From: Psychrobacillus sp044762745
GTDB lineage: Bacteria > Bacillota > Bacilli > Bacillales_A > Planococcaceae
Direction of reading: 5' to 3'
NCBI RefSeq assembly: GCF_044762745.1
Contig: NZ_JBIWEX010000016.1
Coordinates: forward strand, 46,859 to 110,858
DNA: 64,000 bases
The notes under the pieces were generated by a model, which ran no database searches, had not been told where the DNA came from, and worked only from the letters and a program-made list of their open reading frames with translations. The translations under genes were made by a program, and so were the position numbers. Below are positions 26,677-34,970 of this stretch, piece after piece. Positions within the stretch are counted from its first letter, which is position 1. Each line of letters opens with the position of its first letter.

Positions 26677-28344
26677 TCAGTCCTCCTGGTTCATCATTGG
26701 AATGTGAATGCCTTTTTCACGCGCTGTTTTTTCCGCAAGTTTATAACCAGCGTCAAAATGCCGAACAATCCCCATTCCAGGGTCTGAAGTGAGGACACGT
26801 TCTAGTCTTACTTCCGCTTCTTTTGTGCCATCTGCGACAATGACCATTCCTGCGTGGATGGAGTAGCCCATTCCAACGCCGCCTCCATGGTGAACAGATA
26901 CCCATGTTGCACCCCCAACTGCATTAATCATGGCATTTAATATTGGCCAATCTGCAACTGCGTCCGAACCATCTTTCATTGCTTCTGTTTCTCGGTTAGG
27001 AGAAGCTACTGAGCCTGAATCGAGATGATCTCGCCCAATAACAATCGGGGCTTTTAATTCACCAGACGCGACCATATCATTAATGATCTTCCCAAAGCGT
27101 GCGCGTTCTCCGTAGCCTAACCAACAAATTCGAGAGGGCAGGCCTTGAAATTGAATTTTTTTGCGTGCCATTTTAATCCAGTTGCATAAATGCGTATTAT
27201 AACTAAACTCACGTAAAATCACTTCGTCTGTTTTATAAATGTCTTCAGGATCACCAGATAATGCAACCCATCGGAAAGGACCTTTTCCTTCACAAAACTG
27301 GGGACGAATATATGCTGGAACGAATCCAGGAAAGTTAAATGCATGTGCGAATCCTTCGTCTTTTGCAACTTGGCGAATATTATTACCATAATCGAATGTC
27401 ACTGCTCCTCTATCCATCATGTCAACCATCGCTTTAACATGTATGGTCATCGATGCCTTTGAGCGTTTAACGTATTCTATAGGATTGCTATTTCGGAACG
27501 TCACTGCTTCTTGTAATGACATACGAGAGGGGATGTAACCGTTTAATGGATCATGGGCAGATGTTTGATCGGTTAGCACATCAGGAATAAAGCCTCGAGC
27601 AATCATTTCTGGTAAAATATCGGATGCATTTCCTACAAGACCAATTGAAAGGGCTTTTCCTTCCCGCTTTGCTTCTTCTGCTAATCGAATCGCCTCGTTT
27701 AATGAATGCGCTTTCATATCTGTGTATTTTGTTTCGATACGTCGGTCAATGCGGGACTCGTCGACATCAATACCGATACAAACTCCACCATTCATCGTAA
27801 CTGCGAGTGGCTGTGCACCTCCCATACCGCCAAGACCTGCAGTAACCGTAATAGTATGCTTTAAAGATCCGCTAAAATGTTGTTTTGCTAACTCTGCAAA
27901 GGTTTCATACGTACCTTGAACAATCCCTTGGGAACCGATGTAAATCCAACTACCTGCTGTCATTTGGCCGTACATCATGAGTCCTTTTTTATCAAGTTCG
28001 TGGAAATGTTCCCATGTTGCATAAGCTGGAACTAAGTTAGAGTTTGCTATAAGAATACGGGGGGCATCTGCATGAGATTTAAAAACAGCAACTGGCTTTC
28101 CTGATTGTACAAGCAATGTTTCGTCATTTTCTAGTTCTATTAACGAGCGAACAATGGCATCAAATGCATCCCAATTACGTGCTGCTTTTCCGATTCCACC
28201 GTATACGACTAAATCATCGGGATGTTCTGCAACTTCTGCGTCTAAATTATTCATCAGCATACGAAGTGCTGCTTCTTGAAGCCAACCCTTAGTATTCAAT
28301 TTTGTCCCTCTATATTGGATAACTTTTTCACTTGCTTTTCCCAT
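26677..28344 (-). CDS. hutU: Urocanate hydratase
   Basis: This 555-residue NAD+-dependent urocanase is step 2 of histidine degradation. The N-terminal YRGTKLNTKGW and the NAD-binding segment TVTAGLGGMGGAQPLAV are typical, as is the catalytic-region SRICWLGYGERARFG. The length matches the family. It is first in the operon. A GGAGGGTTATAT ribosome site precedes the ATG, and a palindrome plus a CodY-like site lie upstream (28376-28482). Confidence 0.95.
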   Translation of the reverse strand: MGKASEKVIQYRGTKLNTKGWLQEAALRMLMNNLDAEVAEHPDDLVVYGGIGKAARNWDAFDAIVRSLIELENDETLLVQSGKPVAVFKSHADAPRILIANSNLVPAYATWEHFHELDKKGLMMYGQMTAGSWIYIGSQGIVQGTYETFAELAKQHFSGSLKHTITVTAGLGGMGGAQPLAVTMNGGVCIGIDVDESRIDRRIETKYTDMKAHSLNEAIRLAEEAKREGKALSIGLVGNASDILPEMIARGFIPDVLTDQTSAHDPLNGYIPSRMSLQEAVTFRNSNPIEYVKRSKASMTIHVKAMVDMMDRGAVTFDYGNNIRQVAKDEGFAHAFNFPGFVPAYIRPQFCEGKGPFRWVALSGDPEDIYKTDEVILREFSYNTHLCNWIKMARKKIQFQGLPSRICWLGYGERARFGKIINDMVASGELKAPIVIGRDHLDSGSVASPNRETEAMKDGSDAVADWPILNAMINAVGGATWVSVHHGGGVGMGYSIHAGMVIVADGTKEAEVRLERVLTSDPGMGIVRHFDAGYKLAEKTAREKGIHIPMMNQED

Positions 28345-28375
28345 ATATAACCCTCCTCTATTCTTATTTTAATTC

Positions 28376-28393
28376 TATCGGAATTTTCCGATA
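28376..28393 (-). promoter_or_regulatory. 18-bp palindrome upstream of hutU
   Basis: TATCGGAATTTTCCGATA is a perfect palindrome (8-bp arms, 2-bp centre) 31 nt before the hutU ATG. It is a candidate operator for a hut regulator; a weak CodY-like half overlaps it. Confidence 0.55.
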
Positions 28394-28467
28394 TTTTAAG
28401 TGTTTTTGAGAAAAAAGTAAAAATTTCTCATCTGCTAATAGACTGTTATATTAGTGTATCGAAACTA

Positions 28468-28482
28468 AATTTTCTGACATTA
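28468..28482. promoter_or_regulatory. CodY-like box
   Basis: AATTTTCTGACATTA matches the CodY consensus at 12 of 15 positions. It lies between the divergent hutU and lipoprotein genes. CodY control of hut is known in B. subtilis; here it is inferred. Confidence 0.4.
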
Positions 28483-28539
28483 TGTAACTCTTCTTTGGTG
28501 AAACCGTCTGTTTATATATAGACAAGGGGGTAAGTAAAA

Positions 28540-29424
28540 ATGAAGAAGGTGCTTTTCTATTTTCTACTTCTCAGCTATTTTGGTTTACTTGTGGGTTGTA
28601 GTGCAATTGAAGAAAAATCGAGTGTTTCTGAAATGGACAGCGTAAATGATTCTGTTAGCTATGCTAAAAAAGAGGAAAGTCCTGCGACGGGAACTGTGGA
28701 ACGTAATGCAGAAACTCCTTCTGAGGAGAATGATCAACGGATGATTATTCATAATGCTATCATCCGAACTAATGTAAAAGAACTTGCAAAAGCACAAAGC
28801 AATATAGAGCAGAAGGTGAAGCAATATGGTGGTTATATTGTCGAGTCGAATGTATACAGGGAAGACGATCAGACGAGTAGCGGCAGTATGATTGTGCGGA
28901 TTCCAGAAAAGCATTTTGAAACCTTTTTGACTGATGTAGAAGGGGTAGCGTCAAAAGTGTTAGAACGTAATGTTACCGGTCAAGATGTTACGGAGCAATA
29001 TGTGGATTTAACGTCCCGGCTAAAATCAAAACGAGTAGTCGAGGATCGCTTGCTCACGTTTATGGAGAGAGCAGAGAAAACGGAAGATTTATTGAAAATT
29101 TCTTCTGACTTAGCGAAGGTACAAGAAGAGATTGAAGTGATTGTGGGTAAGATGAAATATCTTGAAAATCAGTCTTCTTTTTCAACGATAGAACTGACGA
29201 TGATTGAAAATCGAGTGATTATTCCCGGAATAGAAAATAATGATTTAAATACTTGGGAAAAGACGAAGAAACAGTTGGTTACAAGTACGAATGTGTTACT
29301 TGCTACTGGATCTGCTATTGTGGTATTTTTCATCGGTAATTTACCAGTCTTCCTAATACTAGCTGTGATTGCGTTTGCTATGTATTGGATTATTAAAAGA
29401 AGGCGAATTGAACAGAAAAAGTAG
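28540..29424 (+). CDS. DUF4349 lipoprotein
   Basis: This 294-residue membrane-anchored lipoprotein has a signal peptide with lipobox LLVGC (Cys20) and a Ser/Glu-rich linker. The DUF4349 domain covers about 65-230: IRTNVKELAKAQSNIEQKV, GGYIVESNVY, MIVRIPEKHFETFL and VTEQYVDLTSRLKSK. A C-terminal TM helix (about 265-288) is followed by a basic tail. Function is unknown; relatives are surface proteins with coiled-coil segments. It is divergent from hutU and ends in a strong hairpin. Confidence 0.85.
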   Translation: MKKVLFYFLLLSYFGLLVGCSAIEEKSSVSEMDSVNDSVSYAKKEESPATGTVERNAETPSEENDQRMIIHNAIIRTNVKELAKAQSNIEQKVKQYGGYIVESNVYREDDQTSSGSMIVRIPEKHFETFLTDVEGVASKVLERNVTGQDVTEQYVDLTSRLKSKRVVEDRLLTFMERAEKTEDLLKISSDLAKVQEEIEVIVGKMKYLENQSSFSTIELTMIENRVIIPGIENNDLNTWEKTKKQLVTSTNVLLATGSAIVVFFIGNLPVFLILAVIAFAMYWIIKRRRIEQKK

Positions 29425-29433
29425 AAACTTGCA

Positions 29434-29463
29434 AAAAGCCAACTTCAGCAGAAGTTGGCTTTT
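29434..29463. terminator. Bidirectional terminator
   Basis: AAAAGCCAACTTC pairs with GAAGTTGGCTTTT around AGCA. It serves the DUF4349 gene and possibly the converging 99-aa gene. Confidence 0.9.
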
Positions 29464-29487
29464 CGCCACTCGGATATTGTTTTATTA

Positions 29488-29787
29488 CTATTTGGTGCCA
29501 CCTTGAGGGACTACAGTGCGGTTTACTACCCAATTACATTGATAGTGCTTGAGGCGGACCAATGTTATCCCTGTATTGTTCACTAAAATTTGAAATGTAA
29601 CTGGATACGCCCCATTTAATATATGATCGGTTCCTCCAATATTTACAGCTTTAATTCCTTCCATAATTGTACTGAAAGGATTCGCAAAGCTACCATCCCT
29701 CCCCACGGCGCCTGCTCGAACGTAGATATCATTTGGATCAATCATTTGGTCAATTGCCAAATCGAGTGCAGCTTGGACACTTGCCAT
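29488..29787 (-). CDS. Hypothetical 99-aa protein, possibly a fragment
   Basis: I do not recognise it. The sequence (IYVRAGAVGRDGSFANPFSTIMEGIKAV) resembles the entry strand of right-handed beta-helix surface proteins. The ATG at 29785-29787 has no ribosome site. A second frame upstream opens with MNRERDNFLNTNNTMSVQV and runs into this region. A frameshift may have separated an original N-terminus, or the start may be elsewhere. Treat it as a small or damaged surface-protein gene. Confidence 0.4.
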   Translation of the reverse strand: MASVQAALDLAIDQMIDPNDIYVRAGAVGRDGSFANPFSTIMEGIKAVNIGGTDHILNGAYPVTFQILVNNTGITLVRLKHYQCNWVVNRTVVPQGGTK

Positions 29788-29911
29788 ACTTGGACGGACA
29801 TCGTGTTATTCGTATTGAGAAAGTTGTCTCTTTCTCTATTCATACTATGAAAAAAGAAAGATTATGAATAGGTTAACTAATCTACTACCTCTATTAAACT
29901 TTGCTTTTCAT

Positions 29912-30625
29912 CTATTCATGCTCATTTTTGGAGTTTCGCTTTCTGAAAATCAACCAAGCAATTAGGAAGAGAAGAAATGCAACACCTTCCATTGATAGAA
30001 TATACCAAGGATACGGCCCTAAGAAATCTAGGAGACTACCATTAATAGGCTTCACCCTTAAAAACATATAATTTCCATGAACAAGAATATTAATAGCAAA
30101 AATGAAAGGAAACAACACGTTTAAGATAATCATTGTTTGAATTATCCCTTTAAAAGTAGGTCGATAGCCCTTTACCCATAGAAGATAAAAAGCTGTTAAT
30201 ATAATGCCGTTATGCACATAAAAGAATTGAATGAATTTGAAATCAGGAAAGTTTACTACTATAGAGGGGGTTAATACTGCTTGAAGAGCTCCGCCCATGC
30301 CAGCGAAAAAGATAAAGTCATACAGTCGTTTATTCCCAGTCCATAAGAGGAAACACGAACACCATAAACTAAAGCTACACAGGTGAAGGGGCAATGATTC
30401 ACTTAAACTCCATATTCCTTCTCGTGCTAATACAAAATGGTAGGCAATCTCCATTGCAAATAATGAAAGAGCAAAAATACGTTCAAAGAGAAGTGTATGG
30501 TTAAATGGACGAGCCAATACATTTTTTAGCATAAACAAGAGTAATAAACAAATGAACAGAACAGAAATTGCGATTATATGTTCGAGCGAAAACAAGGCGA
30601 ATGTCTTCAATTCGTTTTCATTCAA
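29912..30625 (-). CDS. ywaF: YwaF family integral membrane protein (TIGR02206)
   Basis: This 237-residue protein with about seven TM helices matches the TIGR02206/YwaF group of unknown function. Characteristic parts are SLPLHLCSFSLW near residue 80, YDFIFFAGMGGALQAVLTP near 110-125, and FLGPYPWYILSMEG near 205. It follows the L,D-transpeptidase gene by 28 nt on the same strand, so they may be co-transcribed; a wall-related role is only suggested by that. Confidence 0.8.
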   Translation of the reverse strand: MNENELKTFALFSLEHIIAISVLFICLLLLFMLKNVLARPFNHTLLFERIFALSLFAMEIAYHFVLAREGIWSLSESLPLHLCSFSLWCSCFLLWTGNKRLYDFIFFAGMGGALQAVLTPSIVVNFPDFKFIQFFYVHNGIILTAFYLLWVKGYRPTFKGIIQTMIILNVLFPFIFAINILVHGNYMFLRVKPINGSLLDFLGPYPWYILSMEGVAFLLFLIAWLIFRKRNSKNEHE

Positions 30626-30653
30626 ATCCTATCCCTCATTTCGTTTTCGAGCC

Positions 30654-30989
30654 CTATTTGTGAATGTATACATTGGTACTAGTGGGGATTATAGAAGAGA
30701 GTTCTAGTACGTCTTTGTTATGCATTCTAATGCAACCATGGGAAACTTCTTTCCCGATGGAAGATGGATTATTCGTACCGTGAATACCATAATGTGCTTT
30801 AGAAAGACCCATCCATAAGTCACCAAAAGGTCCGCCTGGCTTCAGTTCCTTATTAACAATAATGTAATTTCCTGTGGGTGTAGGTGTCAATATTTTTCCG
30901 ACTGCAATCGGATATTTCTTTACTAATATGCTAGCATTATAAAGCTTTAATTGGCGTTTTCGTACTGATACATCAATCCAAAGAGTCAT
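30654..30989 (-). CDS. Minimal L,D-transpeptidase (YkuD domain)
   Basis: This 111-residue protein is almost only a YkuD catalytic domain, with no LysM and no recognisable signal peptide. The catalytic motif is HYGIHGTNNPSSIGKEVSHGCIRM, listed here as two parts: HGTNNPSSIGK and SHGCIRM, with the active Cys near residue 86. Family members make 3-3 peptidoglycan cross-links, in Bacillus often in spores. A TTAGGAGATGAC ribosome site precedes the ATG. It is first of a two-gene unit with ywaF. Confidence 0.85.
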   Translation of the reverse strand: MTLWIDVSVRKRQLKLYNASILVKKYPIAVGKILTPTPTGNYIIVNKELKPGGPFGDLWMGLSKAHYGIHGTNNPSSIGKEVSHGCIRMHNKDVLELSSIIPTSTNVYIHK

Positions 30990-31150
30990 AATGTCATCTC
31001 CTAAAAAGTCTCTTACTTTATATATATGGCAGAGTGTCAGTTCGTGACAGTAATAGGTGCTTGCGTTTTCTTATAAAAAAGTTCCAAGTTAATGTATTGG
31101 ACAATCAGCCATCATCATATTCTTTATTAATCAACTAAAGGAGTGAATGA

Positions 31151-31213
31151 ATGGCAAAACAGAAATGTAAAAAATGCTCTAAAACGGGTGCTGGTACTTG
31201 TAAATGTAAGTAA
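31151..31213 (+). CDS. Cysteine-rich 20-aa microprotein (candidate)
   Basis: The frame encodes a 20-residue peptide with Lys and Cys making up half of it: CKKCSKTGAGTCKCK after MAKQK. The four cysteines (C6, C9, C17, C19) form CxxC and CxC motifs that could bind Zn2+ or Cu+. A strong AAAGGAG ribosome site lies 7 nt before the ATG. Small hairpins follow (31216-31235 and 31273-31310). It sits alone in a 500-nt gap. No known family is recalled. Support is the ribosome site, spacing and terminator. Confidence 0.6.
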   Translation: MAKQKCKKCSKTGAGTCKCK

Positions 31214-31272
31214 AGTGGATATGTAATTCCATATCCATATTAACTTTGTTTCAACAAGAAAATTAGTTCAGT

Positions 31273-31310
31273 AAACAAGCCGTTCTCTTAAACTAGAGAA
31301 TGGCTTGTTT
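31273..31310 (+). terminator. Strong hairpin after the microprotein gene
   Basis: AAACAAGCCGTTCTC pairs with GAGAATGGCTTGTTT (one mismatch, 8-nt loop). The following T run is weak. Confidence 0.6.
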
Positions 31311-31491
31311 GAATTAATGAACCTATAGTAGAGATAACTATAGCAAGAGCAAGGAATTGTAAAGGGATATTAAGTTTTTGTATAGTTTATTCTTATACAC
31401 CACAATTTCATTGTGAAAGTAGAGAACCTCTTATATTATTAAATAGATAAAAAGCTTGGTATTTATATCCACGGAAGAGGGAGGTTCTATT

Positions 31492-32730
31492 TTGGAAGAA
31501 GCCACATCAGGTAGCCTGTTTCGCAATCGAGTTTTTCAAGCAATTATTGTATCTGGAATGTTTTTACAAATTGGTATATGGGTACGAAATTTTGCAGTTT
31601 TGTTATTTGTGATGGAACAGACAAATGGAGACCCATTTGCAGTTTCCATGATATCGGTAGCAGAATTTGCTCCAATATTCATCTTTTCATTTATAGGTGG
31701 GACGTTTGCAGATCGTTGGCGTCCAAAAAGAACGATGGTTTGGTGCGATATATTAAGTGCAATTTCGGTTTTTGCAGTGCTTGCTACGCTCTTTTTAGGG
31801 ACTTGGCAAGTCGTATTTTTTGCAACATTAATATCTGCGATTTTATCTCAATTTTCGCAGCCCTCAGGTATGAAGTTATTTAAAATGCATATGCCTATGG
31901 ATCAAATCCAAGCAGGTATGTCTGTTTATCAAACTGTTTTTGCGATCTTTATGGTACTCGGACCTATTTTAGGTACATTCGCTTTTCAATCATTTGGTAT
32001 CCATATTTCTATTGCGATTACAGGAGCAGCTTTTCTACTATCGGCAGTAGCGCTTGCTTTTTTACCTAGTGATCAAAAAATAGAGGAAGAGAGTCCAATA
32101 ACTTCCATATGGGAAGAAATGAAAAGCGGAGTTAGCTATGTATTAGAGAAAACAGAGTTGAAGTTACTAGGTTTTGCTTTTTTAGCAGCTGGACTCGGTT
32201 TAGGATTTATTCAGCCACTTTCTATTTTTCTTGTGACAGAACAACTAGGATTACCAAAAGAAAATCTTCAGTGGTTACTTATGACGAACGGAATTGGGAT
32301 GATTTTAGGCGGGGCAGTCGTGATGACACTTTTTAAGGGAGTGGCTCCTCAAAGATTGCTAGTATTTGGTATGCTTGTAAATAGTGTTGGACTTGCAGTT
32401 ATGGGTTTATCTACCAATTTATGGATTACGCTTACCGCGGAATTCTTTAACGGGTTGATGCTACCATTTATACAGATTGGTATTAACACAATGATTTTAC
32501 AACGAACAGAAAGTACTTTTATCGGCCGAGTGAATGGTATTTTAATGCCTTTGTTTACAGGATCCATGGTATTGACAATGAGTCTAGCAGGAATTTTGAA
32601 AGAGCAATTCTCTCTAACAGTTATTTTTGAATGTGCAGCAGTGTTATTCTTTGTAGGAATGTTGTTTATCATGCCTTTATACAACCAAAAAGTTACAACA
32701 AATCCTGAGGAACTTGCTACTGGGAATTAA
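31492..32730 (+). CDS. MFS transporter, macrolide-efflux (MefA/MFS_3) type
   Basis: This 12-TM exporter of about 412 residues starts with TTG at 31492, placed 7-8 nt after an AGGGAGG ribosome site; the frame is open further upstream but without a site. The N-terminus FRNRVFQAIIVSGMFLQIGIWVRNFAVLLFVMEQT and the GGTFADRWRPKR motif between TM2 and TM3 are typical of the MFS_3/MefA group. The ends are joined by a charged loop near residue 200. Its substrate is unknown. No regulator gene is adjacent. Confidence 0.85.
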   Translation: MEEATSGSLFRNRVFQAIIVSGMFLQIGIWVRNFAVLLFVMEQTNGDPFAVSMISVAEFAPIFIFSFIGGTFADRWRPKRTMVWCDILSAISVFAVLATLFLGTWQVVFFATLISAILSQFSQPSGMKLFKMHMPMDQIQAGMSVYQTVFAIFMVLGPILGTFAFQSFGIHISIAITGAAFLLSAVALAFLPSDQKIEEESPITSIWEEMKSGVSYVLEKTELKLLGFAFLAAGLGLGFIQPLSIFLVTEQLGLPKENLQWLLMTNGIGMILGGAVVMTLFKGVAPQRLLVFGMLVNSVGLAVMGLSTNLWITLTAEFFNGLMLPFIQIGINTMILQRTESTFIGRVNGILMPLFTGSMVLTMSLAGILKEQFSLTVIFECAAVLFFVGMLFIMPLYNQKVTTNPEELATGN

Positions 32731-32773
32731 CAACAGTTTGTTCAGTTATATCGTCCAATAATAAAGTAAAACG

Positions 32774-32810
32774 AACATCTCTCGAATATTTCGAGGGGTG
32801 TTTTCTTTTT
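32774..32810 (+). terminator. Terminator of the MFS_3 gene
   Basis: AACATCTCTCGAA pairs with TTCGAGGGGTGTT (two G-T pairs, TAT loop) and is followed by a T-rich tract. Confidence 0.85.
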
Positions 32811-32910
32811 GGAAAAAATTATGGTGTAAGTCTTAGAGGAGTACTGGTCGAGGAACGTTGAACTAGGTAGAATAGTGAAAACAAAATGAGCTGATGGTTA
32901 AAAGTATTAT

Positions 32911-32939
32911 GTATCATAAACTTTATTTTTTCATACTAT
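32911..32939 (+). promoter_or_regulatory. Candidate sigma-E promoter of prkA
   Basis: CATACTAT (32932-32939) fits the sigma-E -10 element (CATACANT). GTATCATA 13 nt upstream is a weaker -35. It lies 32 nt before prkA. Confidence 0.45.
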
Positions 32940-32971
32940 GTATAAAATAGAGCCCTGAATGGAGGGAATAG

Positions 32972-34867
32972 ATGGATATTTTAAGTAAGGTGAAGAGCTA
33001 CCGCGAAGAAGAAAATCAATTGAAGTGGGAAGGCACGTTCGAGGAATTTTTAGATATGTTGAAAGAAAGACCAGAAATTGCCCAAACTGCTCATTCACGT
33101 GTTTATAGCATGATAAAAAGCTCAGGTTTAACAGAAAGAGACGGGCAAAGAATGTATCATTTTTTTGGTAAAGAAATCTTTGGGCTTGAAACGGCGCTTG
33201 AACGACTTGTGGAAGAATATTTTCATCCCGCTGCCAAGAGACTAGATGTTCGTAAGCGAATTCTTTTACTTATGGGACCTGTTAGCGGAGGAAAATCCTC
33301 CATTGTGACATTGTTAAAACGTGGACTTGAACAGTACTCAAGAACAGATGAAGGTGCTGTCTATGCGATCAAAGGTTGCCCGATGCATGAAGATCCCCTG
33401 CATCTAATTCCACAACATTTGCGTGAAGATTTTGCAGAAGAGTTTGGAATTCGGATTGAAGGTAGCTTATCTCCACTCAATACAATGCGACTGGAAAAGG
33501 AATATGATGGACGTATCGAAAATGTTTTGATTGAACGAATCTTTTTCTCAGAAGATAAGCGGGTAGGAATCGGAACTTTTACACCATCTGACCCAAAATC
33601 GCAAGATATTGCGGATTTGACTGGAAGTATCGATTTCTCGACGATTGCAGAGTTTGGGTCGGAATCTGATCCAAGGGCATATCGTTTTGATGGAGAACTA
33701 AATAAAGCAAACCGTGGAATCATGGAATTTCAAGAAATGTTGAAACTGGATGAAAAGTTTTTGTGGCATTTATTATCTTTGACACAGGAAGGTAATTTCA
33801 AAGCAGGAAGATTCGCATTAATAAGTGCAGATGAGTTGATCGTAGCGCATACAAACGAAACGGAATATCGTTCTTTTATTTCCAATAAAAAGAATGAAGC
33901 ACTTCACTCTAGAATTATCGTTATGCCGATTCCGTATAATTTAAAAGTAAGTCAAGAAGAACGAATTTATGAAAAAATGATTAAAGAAAGTGATATGACC
34001 CATGTTCATATTGCACCACATGCACTAAGAGCAGCTGCTATTTTCTCTATTCTAACAAGATTGGAAATCCCTAAAAAACAAGGCGTTGATATCGTAAAGA
34101 AGATGCGGCTATATGACGGAGAAAGTGTAGAAGGATTTAACGAAATCGATCTTGAGGAATTAAAGAAAGAATCGTTAAACGAAGGCATGAACGGGATAGA
34201 TCCCCGTTATGTAATCAATAGAATCTCGTCCGCAATCATTCGAAAAGAAATCCCTTCGATTAATGCATTAGATGTGTTGCGAGCATTAAAAGAAGGACTG
34301 GATCAGCATGCATCTATTTCACAAGACGATCGAGAGAAATACATGAACTACATTGCAATCGCTCGAAAAGAGTACGATGAAATTGCGAAAAAAGAAGTGC
34401 AAAAAGCGTTTGTGTATTCGTATGAAGAGTCGGCTATTACATTAATGAATAATTATCTCGACAACGTAGAAGCATTTTGTAATAAAAACAAAATGAGAGA
34501 TCCGCTAACGGGAGAAGAAATGAATCCGGATGAAAAGCTAATGCGTTCGATAGAAGAACAAATTGGTATTTCAGAAAATGCGAAAAAAGCATTTAGAGAA
34601 GAAATTTTAATCCGACTTTCTGCTTATGCGCGAAAAGGAAAACGATTTGAATATAACTCTCATGAACGTTTACGGGAAGCAATTCAAAAGAAACTGTTTG
34701 CGGATTTAAAAGATGTCGTAAAAATCACTACATCTTCTCAAACGCCAGATGAAAACCATCTGAAGAAAGTCAATGAAGTCATTGCAAGACTAGTAGATGA
34801 ACATGGGTATAATACTACTTCAGCAAATGAATTATTACGTTACGTTGGTAGTCTGCTAAATAGATAA
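32972..34867 (+). CDS. prkA: PrkA serine protein kinase / AAA+ protein
   Basis: This 631-residue mother-cell sporulation protein has an N-terminal AAA+ ATPase module and a C-terminal kinase-like domain. Walker A GPVSGGKSS is at 102-110. Family signatures LKRGLEQYSRTDEGAVYAI, KGCPMHEDPLHLIP and FKAGRFALISADELI are all present. An ATGGAGGGAATAG ribosome site precedes the ATG. A sigma-E-like -10 lies upstream. PrkA, YhbH and SpoVR homologues travel together in many bacteria as they do here, although prkA has its own terminator. Confidence 0.95.
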   Translation: MDILSKVKSYREEENQLKWEGTFEEFLDMLKERPEIAQTAHSRVYSMIKSSGLTERDGQRMYHFFGKEIFGLETALERLVEEYFHPAAKRLDVRKRILLLMGPVSGGKSSIVTLLKRGLEQYSRTDEGAVYAIKGCPMHEDPLHLIPQHLREDFAEEFGIRIEGSLSPLNTMRLEKEYDGRIENVLIERIFFSEDKRVGIGTFTPSDPKSQDIADLTGSIDFSTIAEFGSESDPRAYRFDGELNKANRGIMEFQEMLKLDEKFLWHLLSLTQEGNFKAGRFALISADELIVAHTNETEYRSFISNKKNEALHSRIIVMPIPYNLKVSQEERIYEKMIKESDMTHVHIAPHALRAAAIFSILTRLEIPKKQGVDIVKKMRLYDGESVEGFNEIDLEELKKESLNEGMNGIDPRYVINRISSAIIRKEIPSINALDVLRALKEGLDQHASISQDDREKYMNYIAIARKEYDEIAKKEVQKAFVYSYEESAITLMNNYLDNVEAFCNKNKMRDPLTGEEMNPDEKLMRSIEEQIGISENAKKAFREEILIRLSAYARKGKRFEYNSHERLREAIQKKLFADLKDVVKITTSSQTPDENHLKKVNEVIARLVDEHGYNTTSANELLRYVGSLLNR

Positions 34868-34871
34868 ATAT

Positions 34872-34914
34872 AAAAAAACAAGACTGATGGTAGCTATTAG
34901 TCTTGTTTTTTTAT
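34872..34914 (+). terminator. Terminator of prkA
   Basis: AAAAAAACAAGACT pairs with AGTCTTGTTTTTTT around a 13-nt loop. Confidence 0.9.
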
Positions 34915-34970
34915 ACACATTGGCAATAACTTTGGCGCTCTGGCATAAGATAAAAAATAGGTAGGTGTTG

